Below, in pieces: positions 56,170 through 64,000 of a DNA stretch of 64,000 bases (position 1 is its first letter; each line of letters begins with the position of its first letter). Origin of the DNA: a bacterium (GTDB lineage Bacteria; Bdellovibrionota; Bacteriovoracia; Bacteriovoracales; Bacteriovoracaceae); NCBI GenBank assembly GCA_030425045.1, contig JAUHVL010000003.1, positions 164,451 to 228,450 on the forward strand, written 5' to 3'. The notes under the pieces were generated by a model. It did not search any database, was not told the DNA's origin, and saw only the letters and a list, made by a program, of their open reading frames with translations. The translations under genes and the position numbers were made by a program.

Positions 56170-56619
56170 ATGATGAAATTGTTTTTAGGTTTTGTAATTT
56201 TTACTCTATGGTCAACCTGCTTTGCGCAGTCTCAACCAGCAATGGTTAAATCAAATAACTTAAAAGAAGTCGATATTCGTATTAAAAAACAGCGATCAGG
56301 AATCAGAGAGCTTGCAAAAAAAGACATCATTCGAAAAGAAATAGGCGTTTTAAGATCAGGAAGAAAACCTATACGAAACAACCAGCAAATTCGAAAGCGA
56401 GTACAGGAAAAAATTAATAAAAAAGAAAAAAGAAGTAAAAAAGAAAATCCTGTTAAGAAAATGGTTGCTAAGAAAAAAGGCAAAGATAAGAAGCTACTAA
56501 AAGACAGACGGTTTAGAGAGAAGGATACTCATATCTCGAAAAGAGGTGTGAGAGGAAAAACTAATAGAAAGGCGAGAAGGCCTTTTAGGCCTCTTCCTCC
56601 TGAAAACAATCTACCTTAG
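56170..56619 (+). CDS. Very basic exported protein
   Basis: A 149-residue protein with a signal peptide (MKLFLGFVIFTLWSTCFA). The mature part is about one third Lys/Arg (for example KKEKRSKKENPVKKM and KKKGKDKKLL) and has almost no hydrophobic core, so it is probably unfolded or binds a polyanion such as DNA, RNA or lipopolysaccharide. It starts 4 bp after the TPR-barrel gene and is surely co-transcribed with it. The family is not recognised. Confidence 0.78.
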   Translation: MMKLFLGFVIFTLWSTCFAQSQPAMVKSNNLKEVDIRIKKQRSGIRELAKKDIIRKEIGVLRSGRKPIRNNQQIRKRVQEKINKKEKRSKKENPVKKMVAKKKGKDKKLLKDRRFREKDTHISKRGVRGKTNRKARRPFRPLPPENNLP

Positions 56620-56622
56620 CAA

Positions 56623-58164
56623 TTACCCAGCCTGAGACTGGTCTGATAATTCTGGATTCATATAGGGATAAAGTTGTTCATAAGTTCTAATGTCAGTCGG
56701 TGAAATTCTTCGCCAAATATGACTTCTTCTCAGTTCATGAGTCGTTCTAAGTCCTGTCGCCGCTAATATTTCAGCGACAGCTTCAATGGTGTGAAAATGA
56801 TAATTAGTGACTCTTCTTGATTTGTCGGGGATATCGAGGCCTACAACCAGTTGAGGGTCTTGAGTTGCGACTCCTGTAGGGCAATGATTTGAGTTGCATT
56901 CTAATGCTTGAATACAGCCTAGTGCCAACATCATTCCTCTCGCGCTATAGCAGGCATCAGCACCTAACGCTATAGTTTTGATAATATCAAACCCTGTTAA
57001 TATTTTACCTGCAGCAATTATCTTAATTTTATCTTTTAGTCCGAATTGAAGAAGGGTATTTGAAACAATAATTATTCCATCAGTTAAGCTCATTCCAATT
57101 GAGTTTGAAAACTCTAGTGGTGCAGCTCCCGTTCCTCCCTCACTTCCATCTACCGTTATAAAATCTGGATAGTTATTTTGTTTTTTCATTTCTTGGCAAA
57201 GCTCAAAAAACTCAAGTGGATCACCAACACATAGTTTTATTCCTATAGGTTTTCCATCACTTAAGTTTCTCAACCTCTCAATAAAATGGATCATTTCTGT
57301 AGGGCTTGAAAATTCCTTATGATTACTTGGTGATAAAACTCTTGTATGAGGTTCAACCATTCTTGCTTGGGCAATCTCTTCTGTGTTTTTAGCAGCAGGA
57401 AGAATTCCACCATGCCCGGGTTTAGCACCTTGGCTAAGTTTGATTTCCACCATTTTTATCTCAGGCGATGATACCTTTTTCTTGAATGCTTCATCATTGA
57501 AGTGACCATCTTTTGTACGACAGCCAAAGTATCCTGTACCAATTTGCCAAATAAGATCACCACCATTTTTCAAATGATAAAGGCTTGCTGCACCTTCGCC
57601 AGTGTTATGAGCAAAATTACCGGCTTTAGCTCCAATATTTAGTGCTTCAATCGCATTTTTACTGAGAGCGCCAAAGCTCATCGCTGAGATATTAAAAATA
57701 CTGAGTGAATATGGTTTCGTACATTTATCGCTACCGACATTTATCCTTAGCTCTTCTGGTTTTACTTCATTGAGGTCTAGCGGATTCATTGAGTGATTTA
57801 TCCATTCATATCCTGGTGCATAGATATCTAGTTGGGTACCAAAAGGTGTAGAGCTCAACTGTTCTTTTGCCCTTTGGTAAACTACAGACCTCGTTATTCT
57901 GTTTATTGGCGTTCCTCCTGTGTCCGACTCAACAAAATATTGATATATCTTTGGTCTTAGGACCTCCATGATATATCTCCCCCTTCCTACAATCGGGTAG
58001 TTTCTCATAAGAGTTCTTTTGGTTTGGATCATGTCGTAAAAACCGAGAAAAATAAAAGGTAAAGTAATTAAGTAGGTAAAGTAAAAGGTGGAATCAATAT
58101 AAAGTCCAGCAAGAGCTTGAACTATCATTATCGCGATACTTGTTATTGTAAAAGATCTTCTCAT
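56623..58164 (-). CDS. FMN-binding glutamate synthase-like protein
   Basis: A 513-residue protein of the GltS/archaeal GltB type: the FMN and iron-sulfur barrel of glutamate synthase without the amidotransferase domain. One or two hydrophobic segments (about residues 5-45) anchor it to the membrane. Core motifs are ISAMSFGALSKNAIEALN, HNTGEGAAS, GAKPGHGG and VDGSEGGTGAAPLEF. The cluster-binding CIQALECNSNHCPTGVATQDP has the C-x5-C-x4-C spacing of the [3Fe-4S] site. The substrate of this stand-alone form is uncertain; it need not be a glutamate synthase. Confidence 0.92.
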   Translation of the reverse strand: MRRSFTITSIAIMIVQALAGLYIDSTFYFTYLITLPFIFLGFYDMIQTKRTLMRNYPIVGRGRYIMEVLRPKIYQYFVESDTGGTPINRITRSVVYQRAKEQLSSTPFGTQLDIYAPGYEWINHSMNPLDLNEVKPEELRINVGSDKCTKPYSLSIFNISAMSFGALSKNAIEALNIGAKAGNFAHNTGEGAASLYHLKNGGDLIWQIGTGYFGCRTKDGHFNDEAFKKKVSSPEIKMVEIKLSQGAKPGHGGILPAAKNTEEIAQARMVEPHTRVLSPSNHKEFSSPTEMIHFIERLRNLSDGKPIGIKLCVGDPLEFFELCQEMKKQNNYPDFITVDGSEGGTGAAPLEFSNSIGMSLTDGIIIVSNTLLQFGLKDKIKIIAAGKILTGFDIIKTIALGADACYSARGMMLALGCIQALECNSNHCPTGVATQDPQLVVGLDIPDKSRRVTNYHFHTIEAVAEILAATGLRTTHELRRSHIWRRISPTDIRTYEQLYPYMNPELSDQSQAG

Positions 58165-58235
58165 TTTTCCGTTCTTTTTTAGAGTTTATTGTTCTATGCT
58201 AACACTTATAGTCAGTTTTTATCTATTAGGAAGAA

Positions 58236-59312
58236 ATGGTTCGTTCTGATAATCATTTAATATTTTGCGGAGGTGGTAGCGGTGGTCACGTCGTCCCTGC
58301 TATTACTGTTATTAAAGCGCTTTTGAAAAAGTATCCAGATTTAAAAATTGACTATATTGGTAGCATTAATGGAATTGAAGCGGAATTAATTCCAAGAGAA
58401 AAGATCAACTACAAAGGAATCTCTTCAGGAAAGTTGAGAAGGTATCTTTCAATAGAAAATGTGACTGATGTTTTTAAAATTTTAATAGGAGTGGTTCAGT
58501 CATTTTTATTTTTATCAAAAACAAGCGACAAGAGTATTGTTATTTCTTTTGGTGGATTTGTCAGTGTACCGCCAGTGTTAGCAGCCTGGGTTCTGGGAAA
58601 GAAAATTTTAATTCATGAGCAAACAACACAAATGGGCTTGGCCAATAAAATTTGCTCAAAGTTTGCAAGTACGATAATGCTTAGCTTTGAAGATTCTTTA
58701 AAATATATCTCGAAAGATAAAACTGTTTTTACTGGATATCCCGTCAGAGAAGAATGCCTTAGAAAAGAAACTTACAATATCTCTGGTAGTGCATCTTTCA
58801 AAAATCAAAAGAGTAAAAAGATGTTTATTACGGGAGGGGGAAACGGCTCTAGGCTTATTAATCAAATTATCTATGATAATTTAGATGTCTTAACAAAAGA
58901 CTACGAAATTATACATCAAGTTGGTAAAGCTTTTTATGAAAGCTATAAACCTTATGAAAGAGATAATTATAAAGTTTATGATTTTATTGGTGCAGAGATA
59001 ATAGATTTGTTTAAACAGTCAGATATTATAGTTAGTAGGGCAGGTGCTGGAACAGTCAGTGAACTGTTGGCTCTAGGAAAACGTAGCCTTTTTATTCCTC
59101 TAAAAATTGCTCAGAAAAATGAACAATTTCATAACTCAATTGTGGCAAAAGAAAAGTTGGGATCAATTGTTATCGTAGAAGATGATTTAAATAACGAAAC
59201 GTTTTTAAATGGAATTCATGATTTACAAGGAGAACTAAAAATTTGCCATGACAACGCCGTTGATGGAACTTCTAATATTATTCGTGAATTAGAAAAAGTA
59301 ATGGAGATTTAG
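58236..59312 (+). CDS. MurG-like UDP-GlcNAc transferase, stand-alone copy
   Basis: A GT28-family glycosyltransferase of 358 residues, the type that adds GlcNAc to lipid I to give lipid II. Motifs are GGGSGGHVVPA (first Gly loop), SFGGFVSVPPVLAA, IHEQTTQMGLANK, the second Gly loop ITGGGNGSRLIN, and SRAGAGTVSELLALGK. The UDP-GlcNAc region reads KNEQFHNS where standard MurG has D-H-Q-x-x-N, so His is replaced by Glu. The gene is isolated from any division and cell-wall cluster. It could be the only murG of the genome or a paralogue with a different substrate. Confidence 0.88.
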   Translation: MVRSDNHLIFCGGGSGGHVVPAITVIKALLKKYPDLKIDYIGSINGIEAELIPREKINYKGISSGKLRRYLSIENVTDVFKILIGVVQSFLFLSKTSDKSIVISFGGFVSVPPVLAAWVLGKKILIHEQTTQMGLANKICSKFASTIMLSFEDSLKYISKDKTVFTGYPVREECLRKETYNISGSASFKNQKSKKMFITGGGNGSRLINQIIYDNLDVLTKDYEIIHQVGKAFYESYKPYERDNYKVYDFIGAEIIDLFKQSDIIVSRAGAGTVSELLALGKRSLFIPLKIAQKNEQFHNSIVAKEKLGSIVIVEDDLNNETFLNGIHDLQGELKICHDNAVDGTSNIIRELEKVMEI

Positions 59313-61160
59313 TTTTGTGTCTCTTGCATCATCTAGATAATTAAGAGAGCTACTATAAATACTATTATAAATTCCAAGCTCAAAACTTTGGTTAAATGAG
59401 TAGGCAAGTGAGCTTTCAACCTCGTACCTTAAGGATTCATCGTAATTTTTATCAAGACTCTGAAGTAGTGTTCCCCAAAGGTTGAATGTGAGTCGTGATG
59501 ATAAATTTCCAAGAATACCTAATTTGAGGCCTGGGCTGATTCTATAGTAATCGTAGTTTAGAGCAGGTCCATATTGCATATCGAGAATGAAGAAAGAGGC
59601 CACAGCAACTTTTTTATTAAAAATGTGTTTTGCAAACCCTACATTCGGTCTGATCTCTGCCATATAGCGATTGTTTACACCTAGGTCGTGAGGAGTTTTA
59701 ACTTTTAGTGAAGCTCCCCATGATAAATCTTTTGTGAGAAGATCCCAGTCATTTATCGTTTGGAGGTTAATAAAAGTGAATTCATGGAGGTGAAGCTGCT
59801 GTTCATCAGAGTAGTATCTAAATTTTGCTCCAACAAACTCTAGATTCGAAAAAGGAGGAAGTCCTTTTGAGTTTGTAGACATATCATGTACACCAAATCT
59901 AAATTGGTACTCATAAAATTCTTTGAATAAAGTATTATAACCTGAAGAAAGACCCATTCTGTAAGCATGATGTGAGTCTAGAGGGTCAGTCGGCTTGTTA
60001 TAAATCTCAGGCTCTGAAACGACACCTAGTTTCGCTCGATGAAGATGAGCTTTTCTTATTTTCTTTTTTGTCGCTTCCATAAACTCAGGATCATCACCAC
60101 TTTCATATCGTTGATATCTTAAATATGCAGTATAAGTGTCAATGATTTCAGGAACAGTGACATCTTTCATCGGGAGCTTATTCTTAATTAAGTTTTTAAA
60201 TGTTTCCTTCTGACCATCATCTAAGCTGTGATAGTGACTATAAAGTTTTTTTCTAAAAGAAGGGCGAAAGTAAACTTGCTCAACAGCGTTGTTTTCAGTC
60301 ATTCTTTTTACGGTATCTACGGGGAGGGCGTAAAAGAAAAATCCATGAGTGAGATTCCAATCTAGATTCCCTACTTCTAAAATTGTTAATAAAAGAAAAG
60401 AACAATTTACATCAAGAAAATAGTAATCAAAGTAGGCGTTATTTTTTAATTCCCATATATGCTTAACAATCCAATCGACTTGATCAAAGTTTAACTTGAG
60501 ACGATACTCCCAAACATCACGGCTTTCGCCATTAATATAGTCATTAAGTTTGTTGTAATAGGGAAGAGTTGAGAATTTCCCGAGATACCCGCCCATTAGT
60601 CCTTTCATAATATAGGTGATACCGGTATCACTTCCTGTTTCAGCCGCAAAATTTAGTCCTAGGTCAGTGATTCCTCCCATTCCTTTTTCTGCACGAACAA
60701 GTTTTAGTAAAGTATGGCCAAACATACTTGCGGGGTTACTAGCATAATAACTTGAAAAAATTAAGGCTATTGATTTGGCTCCAATTTGATCATACCACCA
60801 ACTAAATTCATTACAGGTGACGTCTTTAAACTGGATATTTTTAAAATGTTTTTTTACAAACTTATAACGAGCGGGAAATCGACATTGTGTATGAAGATTT
60901 CTTTTCGCTTCATCTGTCACCGGTTCTTGGAATTTCGCAACAGATGTTTTTAGTTCAGCAACGGGATCCCAGTATCCATTTGGATCGAGAAAGAATCGTT
61001 TGTCATCAGTTCTTGATGAATAAGAACTACCAAGCATACTTTTTTTGTATTGGAGAAGTCTCTGCCACCTCTTATGAAGGGCCAGTTCATCATAGTCTTG
61101 AGCAAATGTTGATTGATTAAAAATTAAAGAGAGAAGTAAAATTGTTTGCAGGATTTTCAC
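59289..61160 (-). CDS. Lnb/DUF4105-family envelope protein with C-terminal barrel-like region
   Basis: A protein of about 623 residues. I start at GTG 61160 because the open extension to 61199 runs through the terminator hairpin of the upstream gene. A signal peptide (MKILQTILLLSLIFNQSTFA) is followed by the DUF4105 domain (about residues 125-350) with the NlpC/P60-like dyad positions in SMFGHTLLKL (His) and DVNCSFLLLTI (Cys). The last third is barrel-like beta sequence ending in LNLHYFF. The DUF4105 family includes Lnb, a lipoprotein N-acyltransferase described in Bacteroides (from memory). Its 3' end overlaps the MurG-like gene by 24 bp. Confidence 0.85.
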   Translation of the reverse strand: MKILQTILLLSLIFNQSTFAQDYDELALHKRWQRLLQYKKSMLGSSYSSRTDDKRFFLDPNGYWDPVAELKTSVAKFQEPVTDEAKRNLHTQCRFPARYKFVKKHFKNIQFKDVTCNEFSWWYDQIGAKSIALIFSSYYASNPASMFGHTLLKLVRAEKGMGGITDLGLNFAAETGSDTGITYIMKGLMGGYLGKFSTLPYYNKLNDYINGESRDVWEYRLKLNFDQVDWIVKHIWELKNNAYFDYYFLDVNCSFLLLTILEVGNLDWNLTHGFFFYALPVDTVKRMTENNAVEQVYFRPSFRKKLYSHYHSLDDGQKETFKNLIKNKLPMKDVTVPEIIDTYTAYLRYQRYESGDDPEFMEATKKKIRKAHLHRAKLGVVSEPEIYNKPTDPLDSHHAYRMGLSSGYNTLFKEFYEYQFRFGVHDMSTNSKGLPPFSNLEFVGAKFRYYSDEQQLHLHEFTFINLQTINDWDLLTKDLSWGASLKVKTPHDLGVNNRYMAEIRPNVGFAKHIFNKKVAVASFFILDMQYGPALNYDYYRISPGLKLGILGNLSSRLTFNLWGTLLQSLDKNYDESLRYEVESSLAYSFNQSFELGIYNSIYSSSLNYLDDARDTKLNLHYFF

Positions 61161-61178
61161 ATTATTATCACAAAGAGA

Positions 61179-61201
61179 GGGTGAAGCTTGGAGCTTCACC
61201 C
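61179..61201 (-). terminator. Terminator-like hairpin after the DUF3015 gene
   Basis: A 10-bp perfect stem GGGTGAAGCT / AGCTTCACCC with a 3-nt loop lies 11 bp past the DUF3015 stop, followed on the minus strand by the pyrimidine tract TCTCTTT. The U tract is weak. It separates DUF3015 from the DUF4105 gene and rules out the longer start of the latter. Confidence 0.65.
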
Positions 61202-61211
61202 CAAACTTATA

Positions 61212-61667
61212 TTACATACAAGCTGTTTTCATAGCAGCATTTGTCTTGATATTGTTCAACATTTGAACAGCATTGTCAGCGGCAATTTTATCAAGATTTT
61301 GTTGTGCAGCTTTACCAAAAGCAGAAGCGTCACAACCTAAAACACCAGCGAAAGAAACAAGGTACTCACCTTGACCTTGGGCCATATCAGCGATGATGTT
61401 TTCATAGTTAACAGCAGCAAAGTGTTCTTGCTGATGTTGCTTCATAACGATGTCGTGTCTTTCACAACCAGAAGTCCCCATAGTCATGGCGATTGTGTTT
61501 GAAGCGATTTGGTTTGTTGTGTTTCTTGTAGAAGAAGCAAACAATGTTTTCTCTTTAGTTACTTCCCATCCGTAACCACATCCTGAAGATCCATCTGGAT
61601 TCATTTCAGCAGCGAAAACGTTAGAGAATGAAAAAGTAAGTAAAAGAATTAGTAAACTCTTGAGCAT
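61212..61667 (-). CDS. DUF3015 family exported protein
   Basis: A 151-residue exported protein with a signal peptide (MLKSLLILLLTFSFSNVFA). The DUF3015 pattern is visible: SSGCGYGWEV after the cleavage site, SSTRNTTNQ, TMGTSGCER and a late VLGCDAS, with four Cys. The function of the family is unknown. It has a very strong AAGGAGG ribosome site before the ATG and ends at a hairpin, which suggests an abundant protein. The 186-bp upstream gap is AT-rich, without a clear consensus promoter. Confidence 0.9.
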   Translation of the reverse strand: MLKSLLILLLTFSFSNVFAAEMNPDGSSGCGYGWEVTKEKTLFASSTRNTTNQIASNTIAMTMGTSGCERHDIVMKQHQQEHFAAVNYENIIADMAQGQGEYLVSFAGVLGCDASAFGKAAQQNLDKIAADNAVQMLNNIKTNAAMKTACM

Positions 61668-61853
61668 AAATCCTCCTTAGCTCTGTCTATTTCAAATTTT
61701 ACGTGTTCAAATATTTTAGCGGTAATTAGCTGAAAATAAACACATTTTTTAAGGAAATTTTTTCTCGCTGCTCAATTTTGCGGAAGAAAGTATCTCTCTG
61801 CTTTTATTTGGATTTTAGCTTAATATAGTAAAGGTATTTAATAGGGTGATGAC

Positions 61854-63143
61854 TTGTACCGGATAATTTTACTCAGTTTTGTTTTTATTGTTTCTTGTAG
61901 CCAGTTAGATCGTAAACCTTCATCACTTGGCGATGATCATTTATGGAGAAGAGCAGCTGATAAAGTCTTAAGGTATCTCCCTCAAAGGTTTACCAGAGAG
62001 GAGTTATTAAGCGATAAAGAGTATCTTTATCGATTGATGGGTGCCATCGAATTAAATAAAGAAGTCTTTGACGGTATTCCCATAGCGAACATTCCATCAC
62101 GTTTTTTTTCTGGTGAGGAAAAAGAACGATACCTTCAACCTTATGGAGAGCAGTTACCATTTGAAAGCTGGGATGGAAGTGATAATTGGGGCTTGACCTT
62201 CAGTATCGACAATATAAGAGAGTTTCATCGTGAAAAAATCACAATCTTTCCCGACTCAAATGATCTAGTTCAGTCTATTTTTAAAGGAGATAATGCTTAT
62301 TTCTTTAATGGGAAGACTTATCTATTGCCTAGTATGCTTGAACCTCCTGAATGGATTTTAGAAGCAACACGGGCCAAGTTTTTTCAATTTGAACATACTG
62401 ACCTCGAAGATTGGTCTGATCAATACTTCAATAAGCTTGCAAACAGAACTTATACGCGATCAAGGGAGTACTTCTCTGCAAAATATCTCAATCCTGATTT
62501 CAAACAATTCGACTATTGCCCATCAACATTTTATTTTCGAGGTTCCCTTAGAAAAAGTAATCGTATCCTAGATCGCTATGTTAAGGCACTTGAAGAGAAT
62601 AAAGAGAAATTAAAAGAGATAATGAATATTTCTAATGATTTTTATAATGAGCTCGCAGCCTTGGCCATCGGTGTGTTACTTGTTGAGAGTCGTATGGGGA
62701 GAGATTTAAAGTATCATGTTAAAGAGTTTCGTTTTTTTGGTAATGAGTGGGGACAAAATCTAGTTAGTTTATTGAAATACCTAAAAGGTAATGAGTCTCT
62801 TAATAGTAGAGGGCTTACTCAAATAAAAATAAAAGATGATATTGAGAGATGGGTAAAAGATACAGAGTATGAATCATTACTTGATGCTGATTATAAAATA
62901 CCTGAAAATGCGGCCCTTGCAACGATTTTTGTCTTAAGAGAAAAATTAAATCATCTACAAAGTAATCAAAGTAAACATAATAATATTGATCAATATAATT
63001 GGAGTGATTACTTATATTATTTTTACTATGGACGATCTCGTGAAATTACAAGAGGGACAGCAACTCCTAATTTAAATATCAAAATCAGAAAAATTATTAA
63101 CCTTAAAGATATTATGTATATTTTCGAAAATTGTGAGTCGTAA
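61854..63143 (+). CDS. Lipoprotein resembling a lytic transglycosylase
   Basis: A 429-residue lipoprotein (start TTG; lipobox IVSC, Cys15). The C-terminal half contains ALAIGVLLVESRMGRDL (Glu278 in the E-S catalytic position) and, 40 residues later, NSRGLTQIK (Gly320, Gln323), which resembles the G-x-M/T-Q-I motif of SLT/lysozyme-fold enzymes. A later PENAALATIFVLREKL and a Tyr-rich YYFYYGRS stretch have counterparts in that fold too. I infer a divergent peptidoglycan-cleaving enzyme, which in a predator could act on prey or own wall. The first half is unrecognised. The phosphatase gene follows after 2 bp. Confidence 0.75.
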   Translation: MYRIILLSFVFIVSCSQLDRKPSSLGDDHLWRRAADKVLRYLPQRFTREELLSDKEYLYRLMGAIELNKEVFDGIPIANIPSRFFSGEEKERYLQPYGEQLPFESWDGSDNWGLTFSIDNIREFHREKITIFPDSNDLVQSIFKGDNAYFFNGKTYLLPSMLEPPEWILEATRAKFFQFEHTDLEDWSDQYFNKLANRTYTRSREYFSAKYLNPDFKQFDYCPSTFYFRGSLRKSNRILDRYVKALEENKEKLKEIMNISNDFYNELAALAIGVLLVESRMGRDLKYHVKEFRFFGNEWGQNLVSLLKYLKGNESLNSRGLTQIKIKDDIERWVKDTEYESLLDADYKIPENAALATIFVLREKLNHLQSNQSKHNNIDQYNWSDYLYYFYYGRSREITRGTATPNLNIKIRKIINLKDIMYIFENCES

Positions 63144-63145
63144 AA

Positions 63146-63727
63146 ATGGAATTAATCATTTTTCGTCATGGTGAGACTGACTGGAATAAAGAAAAAAAAC
63201 TTCAAGGACATATCAATATCCCTCTAAATGACCATGGCGTTTCACAAGCTCAGGAACTGGCAAAAAGAGTTCAAGATAAAGGAATCGAAATTATCTATTC
63301 AAGTGATTTATCGAGAGCAAAAAAAACAGCAGAAATTGTGGCCGAGCTTTCAAATGTCGATATTGTATACGATGCAAGACTTCGAGAAAAAACTTTTGGC
63401 AAAGCTGATGGCCTTAATCATAAACAAGTTGTTGAAAAGTTTGGAGCTGAGTCTTGGGAGAAATTTCGTGATTGCTCAGAGGATACATGGGACTTTTGTT
63501 TTGCTGGAGGCGAGACAAGAAGACAATGCTTGAATAGAGTTTTAGATGTTTTGTGTGAAATTAATGAACAAAAAAAATTTAATAAAGTTGGGATCTCCAC
63601 CCATGGCGGAATCATTCGTGCCTTAATGGCCCACGCTAATATATTAGGCATGGGTACAGTTAAGGTGGCCAATTGCCAAGATTACCAAGTTGATTTTGTA
63701 AAAAGAGATACAATCAAGTTCAAATAG
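63146..63727 (+). CDS. Histidine phosphatase family protein (phosphoglycerate mutase-like)
   Basis: A 193-residue enzyme of the histidine phosphatase superfamily. The catalytic IIFRHGETDWNKEKKLQGHINIPLNDHG contains the RHG motif with its nucleophilic His. The second conserved elements are YSSDLSRAKKTAE, LREKTFGKADG and the late GISTHGGIIRALM with the second His. It could be a cofactor-independent phosphatase of the GpmB/CobC kind; the substrate is not predictable. It is probably co-transcribed with the lytic-transglycosylase-like gene 2 bp upstream. Confidence 0.93.
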   Translation: MELIIFRHGETDWNKEKKLQGHINIPLNDHGVSQAQELAKRVQDKGIEIIYSSDLSRAKKTAEIVAELSNVDIVYDARLREKTFGKADGLNHKQVVEKFGAESWEKFRDCSEDTWDFCFAGGETRRQCLNRVLDVLCEINEQKKFNKVGISTHGGIIRALMAHANILGMGTVKVANCQDYQVDFVKRDTIKFK

Positions 63728-63803
63728 TAAATCTCTTAAACTGATGTACTTAAATGGATATGTTTCATTTTTTGAAATATAGACTATTTTTGATAATCCT
63801 AAA

Positions 63804-63970
63804 AAAACGTCCTTGCTTTTGGATATTTAAAATGCTCCCGTCATGGTCGCACCCACTTCGTGGGCAAGTTTTAAACATCTCTTGTTTTAAAATAGGAGAT
63901 GACCAATACTTGCCCGAAGGGTCGGGGCATGGATGACCCGATATTGGTTATCGCAAAACAAGGACGTTTT
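63804..63970. repeat. Foldback (long imperfect inverted repeat) element
   Basis: The segment is close to one long hairpin. The outer arms AAAACGTCCTTG (63804-63815) and CAAGGACGTTTT (63959-63970) are exact complements. Inner blocks match in the same order (a CATG, an ACCC, a TTCG, then GGGCAAG at 63862-63868 with CTTGCCC at 63909-63915). The centre is CATCTC/GAGATG (63876-63881 with 63896-63901) around a 14-nt loop. Each arm also has a local hairpin (CCCAC/GTGGG; GGGTC/GACCC). It could be a non-autonomous mobile element, a REP-type doublet or a structured RNA. A 60-codon frame across it is not a gene. The rest of the last 273 bp shows nothing else. Confidence 0.6.
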
Positions 63971-64000
63971 AATATATTTTTTGTAAGTAATTGGAACTTT

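Noticed and set aside
61161..61199. Longer start of the DUF4105 gene
   Set aside because: It would place the start codon inside the hairpin that terminates the DUF3015 transcript and would spoil the signal peptide.
63754..63936. 60-codon frame at the end of the window
   Set aside because: It runs through the foldback element, and its codons simply read the inverted-repeat structure; no family or ribosome site.
1..64000. CRISPR array, prophage or insertion sequence
   Set aside because: No regularly spaced direct repeats, transposase, integrase or phage structural genes were seen in any frame.

Overview
The window is AT-rich, densely coded chromosomal DNA from a Gram-negative bacterium. I infer a member of the Bdellovibrionota, most likely a Bacteriovorax/Halobacteriovorax-type predator. 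The reasons are the many secreted lipoproteins and outer-membrane barrels, a paired ArsA/Get3-like ATPase, a PhaR-type regulator, HD-GYP and PP2C signalling proteins, DUF3015 and Lnb/DUF4105-type envelope proteins, tightly overlapping genes, and frequent TTG/GTG starts. No phage, insertion sequence, CRISPR array or rRNA operon is visible. One tRNA (Leu, anticodon UAG) is present. The taxonomic call is an inference from gene content, not from a marker gene.

Layout. 1-13 kb: an unknown gene, an exported lipoprotein KatG behind an OxyR-like site, a GT87-like membrane protein, a small lipoprotein, an acyl-CoA dehydrogenase, a nuclease-like unknown, an RlmL-type rRNA methyltransferase, ahcY, rpiB and an outer-membrane barrel. 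13-21 kb: a 984-residue lipoprotein with internal repeats, a polyprenol-phosphate mannosyltransferase-like enzyme, a DCC thiol oxidoreductase, a Cys-rich exported protein, a DtxR-type regulator coupled to an exported protein, and an MFS exporter. 21.5-30 kb: an operon of a Suv3-like helicase, a DUF455 ferritin-like protein and an ATP-grasp protein, followed by a membrane-anchored acidic protein and the signalling genes (HD-GYP; PP2C/SpoIIE-like).

30-36.5 kb is a minus-strand run: PhaR-like regulator, outer-membrane protein, two ArsA-like ATPases, glutamate-cysteine ligase, cystathionine beta-synthase and a cystathionine gamma-lyase/synthase. With ahcY (9 kb) this gives a route from S-adenosylhomocysteine through homocysteine, cystathionine and cysteine to gamma-glutamylcysteine. 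37-45 kb: a TPR lipoprotein, a LolB-like lipoprotein and a complete five-gene oligopeptide ABC importer behind a 25-bp palindrome; peptide import fits a prey-digesting lifestyle. 45-49 kb: a degenerate HD-GYP protein coupled to a large coiled-coil protein with a short-motif repeat. 49-52 kb: tRNA-Leu, then two overlapping photolyase/cryptochrome genes and a beta-carbonic anhydrase.

53-64 kb is rich in envelope functions: a HEIGH-motif lipoprotein, a TPR plus beta-barrel protein next to a very basic exported protein, an FMN glutamate-synthase-like protein, a stand-alone divergent MurG, an Lnb/DUF4105 protein, DUF3015, a lytic-transglycosylase-like lipoprotein and a histidine phosphatase. The window ends in a foldback element of about 167 bp. 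The best candidates for undescribed biology are the degenerate HD-GYP/coiled-coil pair, the Suv3-DUF455-ATP-grasp operon, the TPR-barrel/basic-protein/zincin group and the foldback element.
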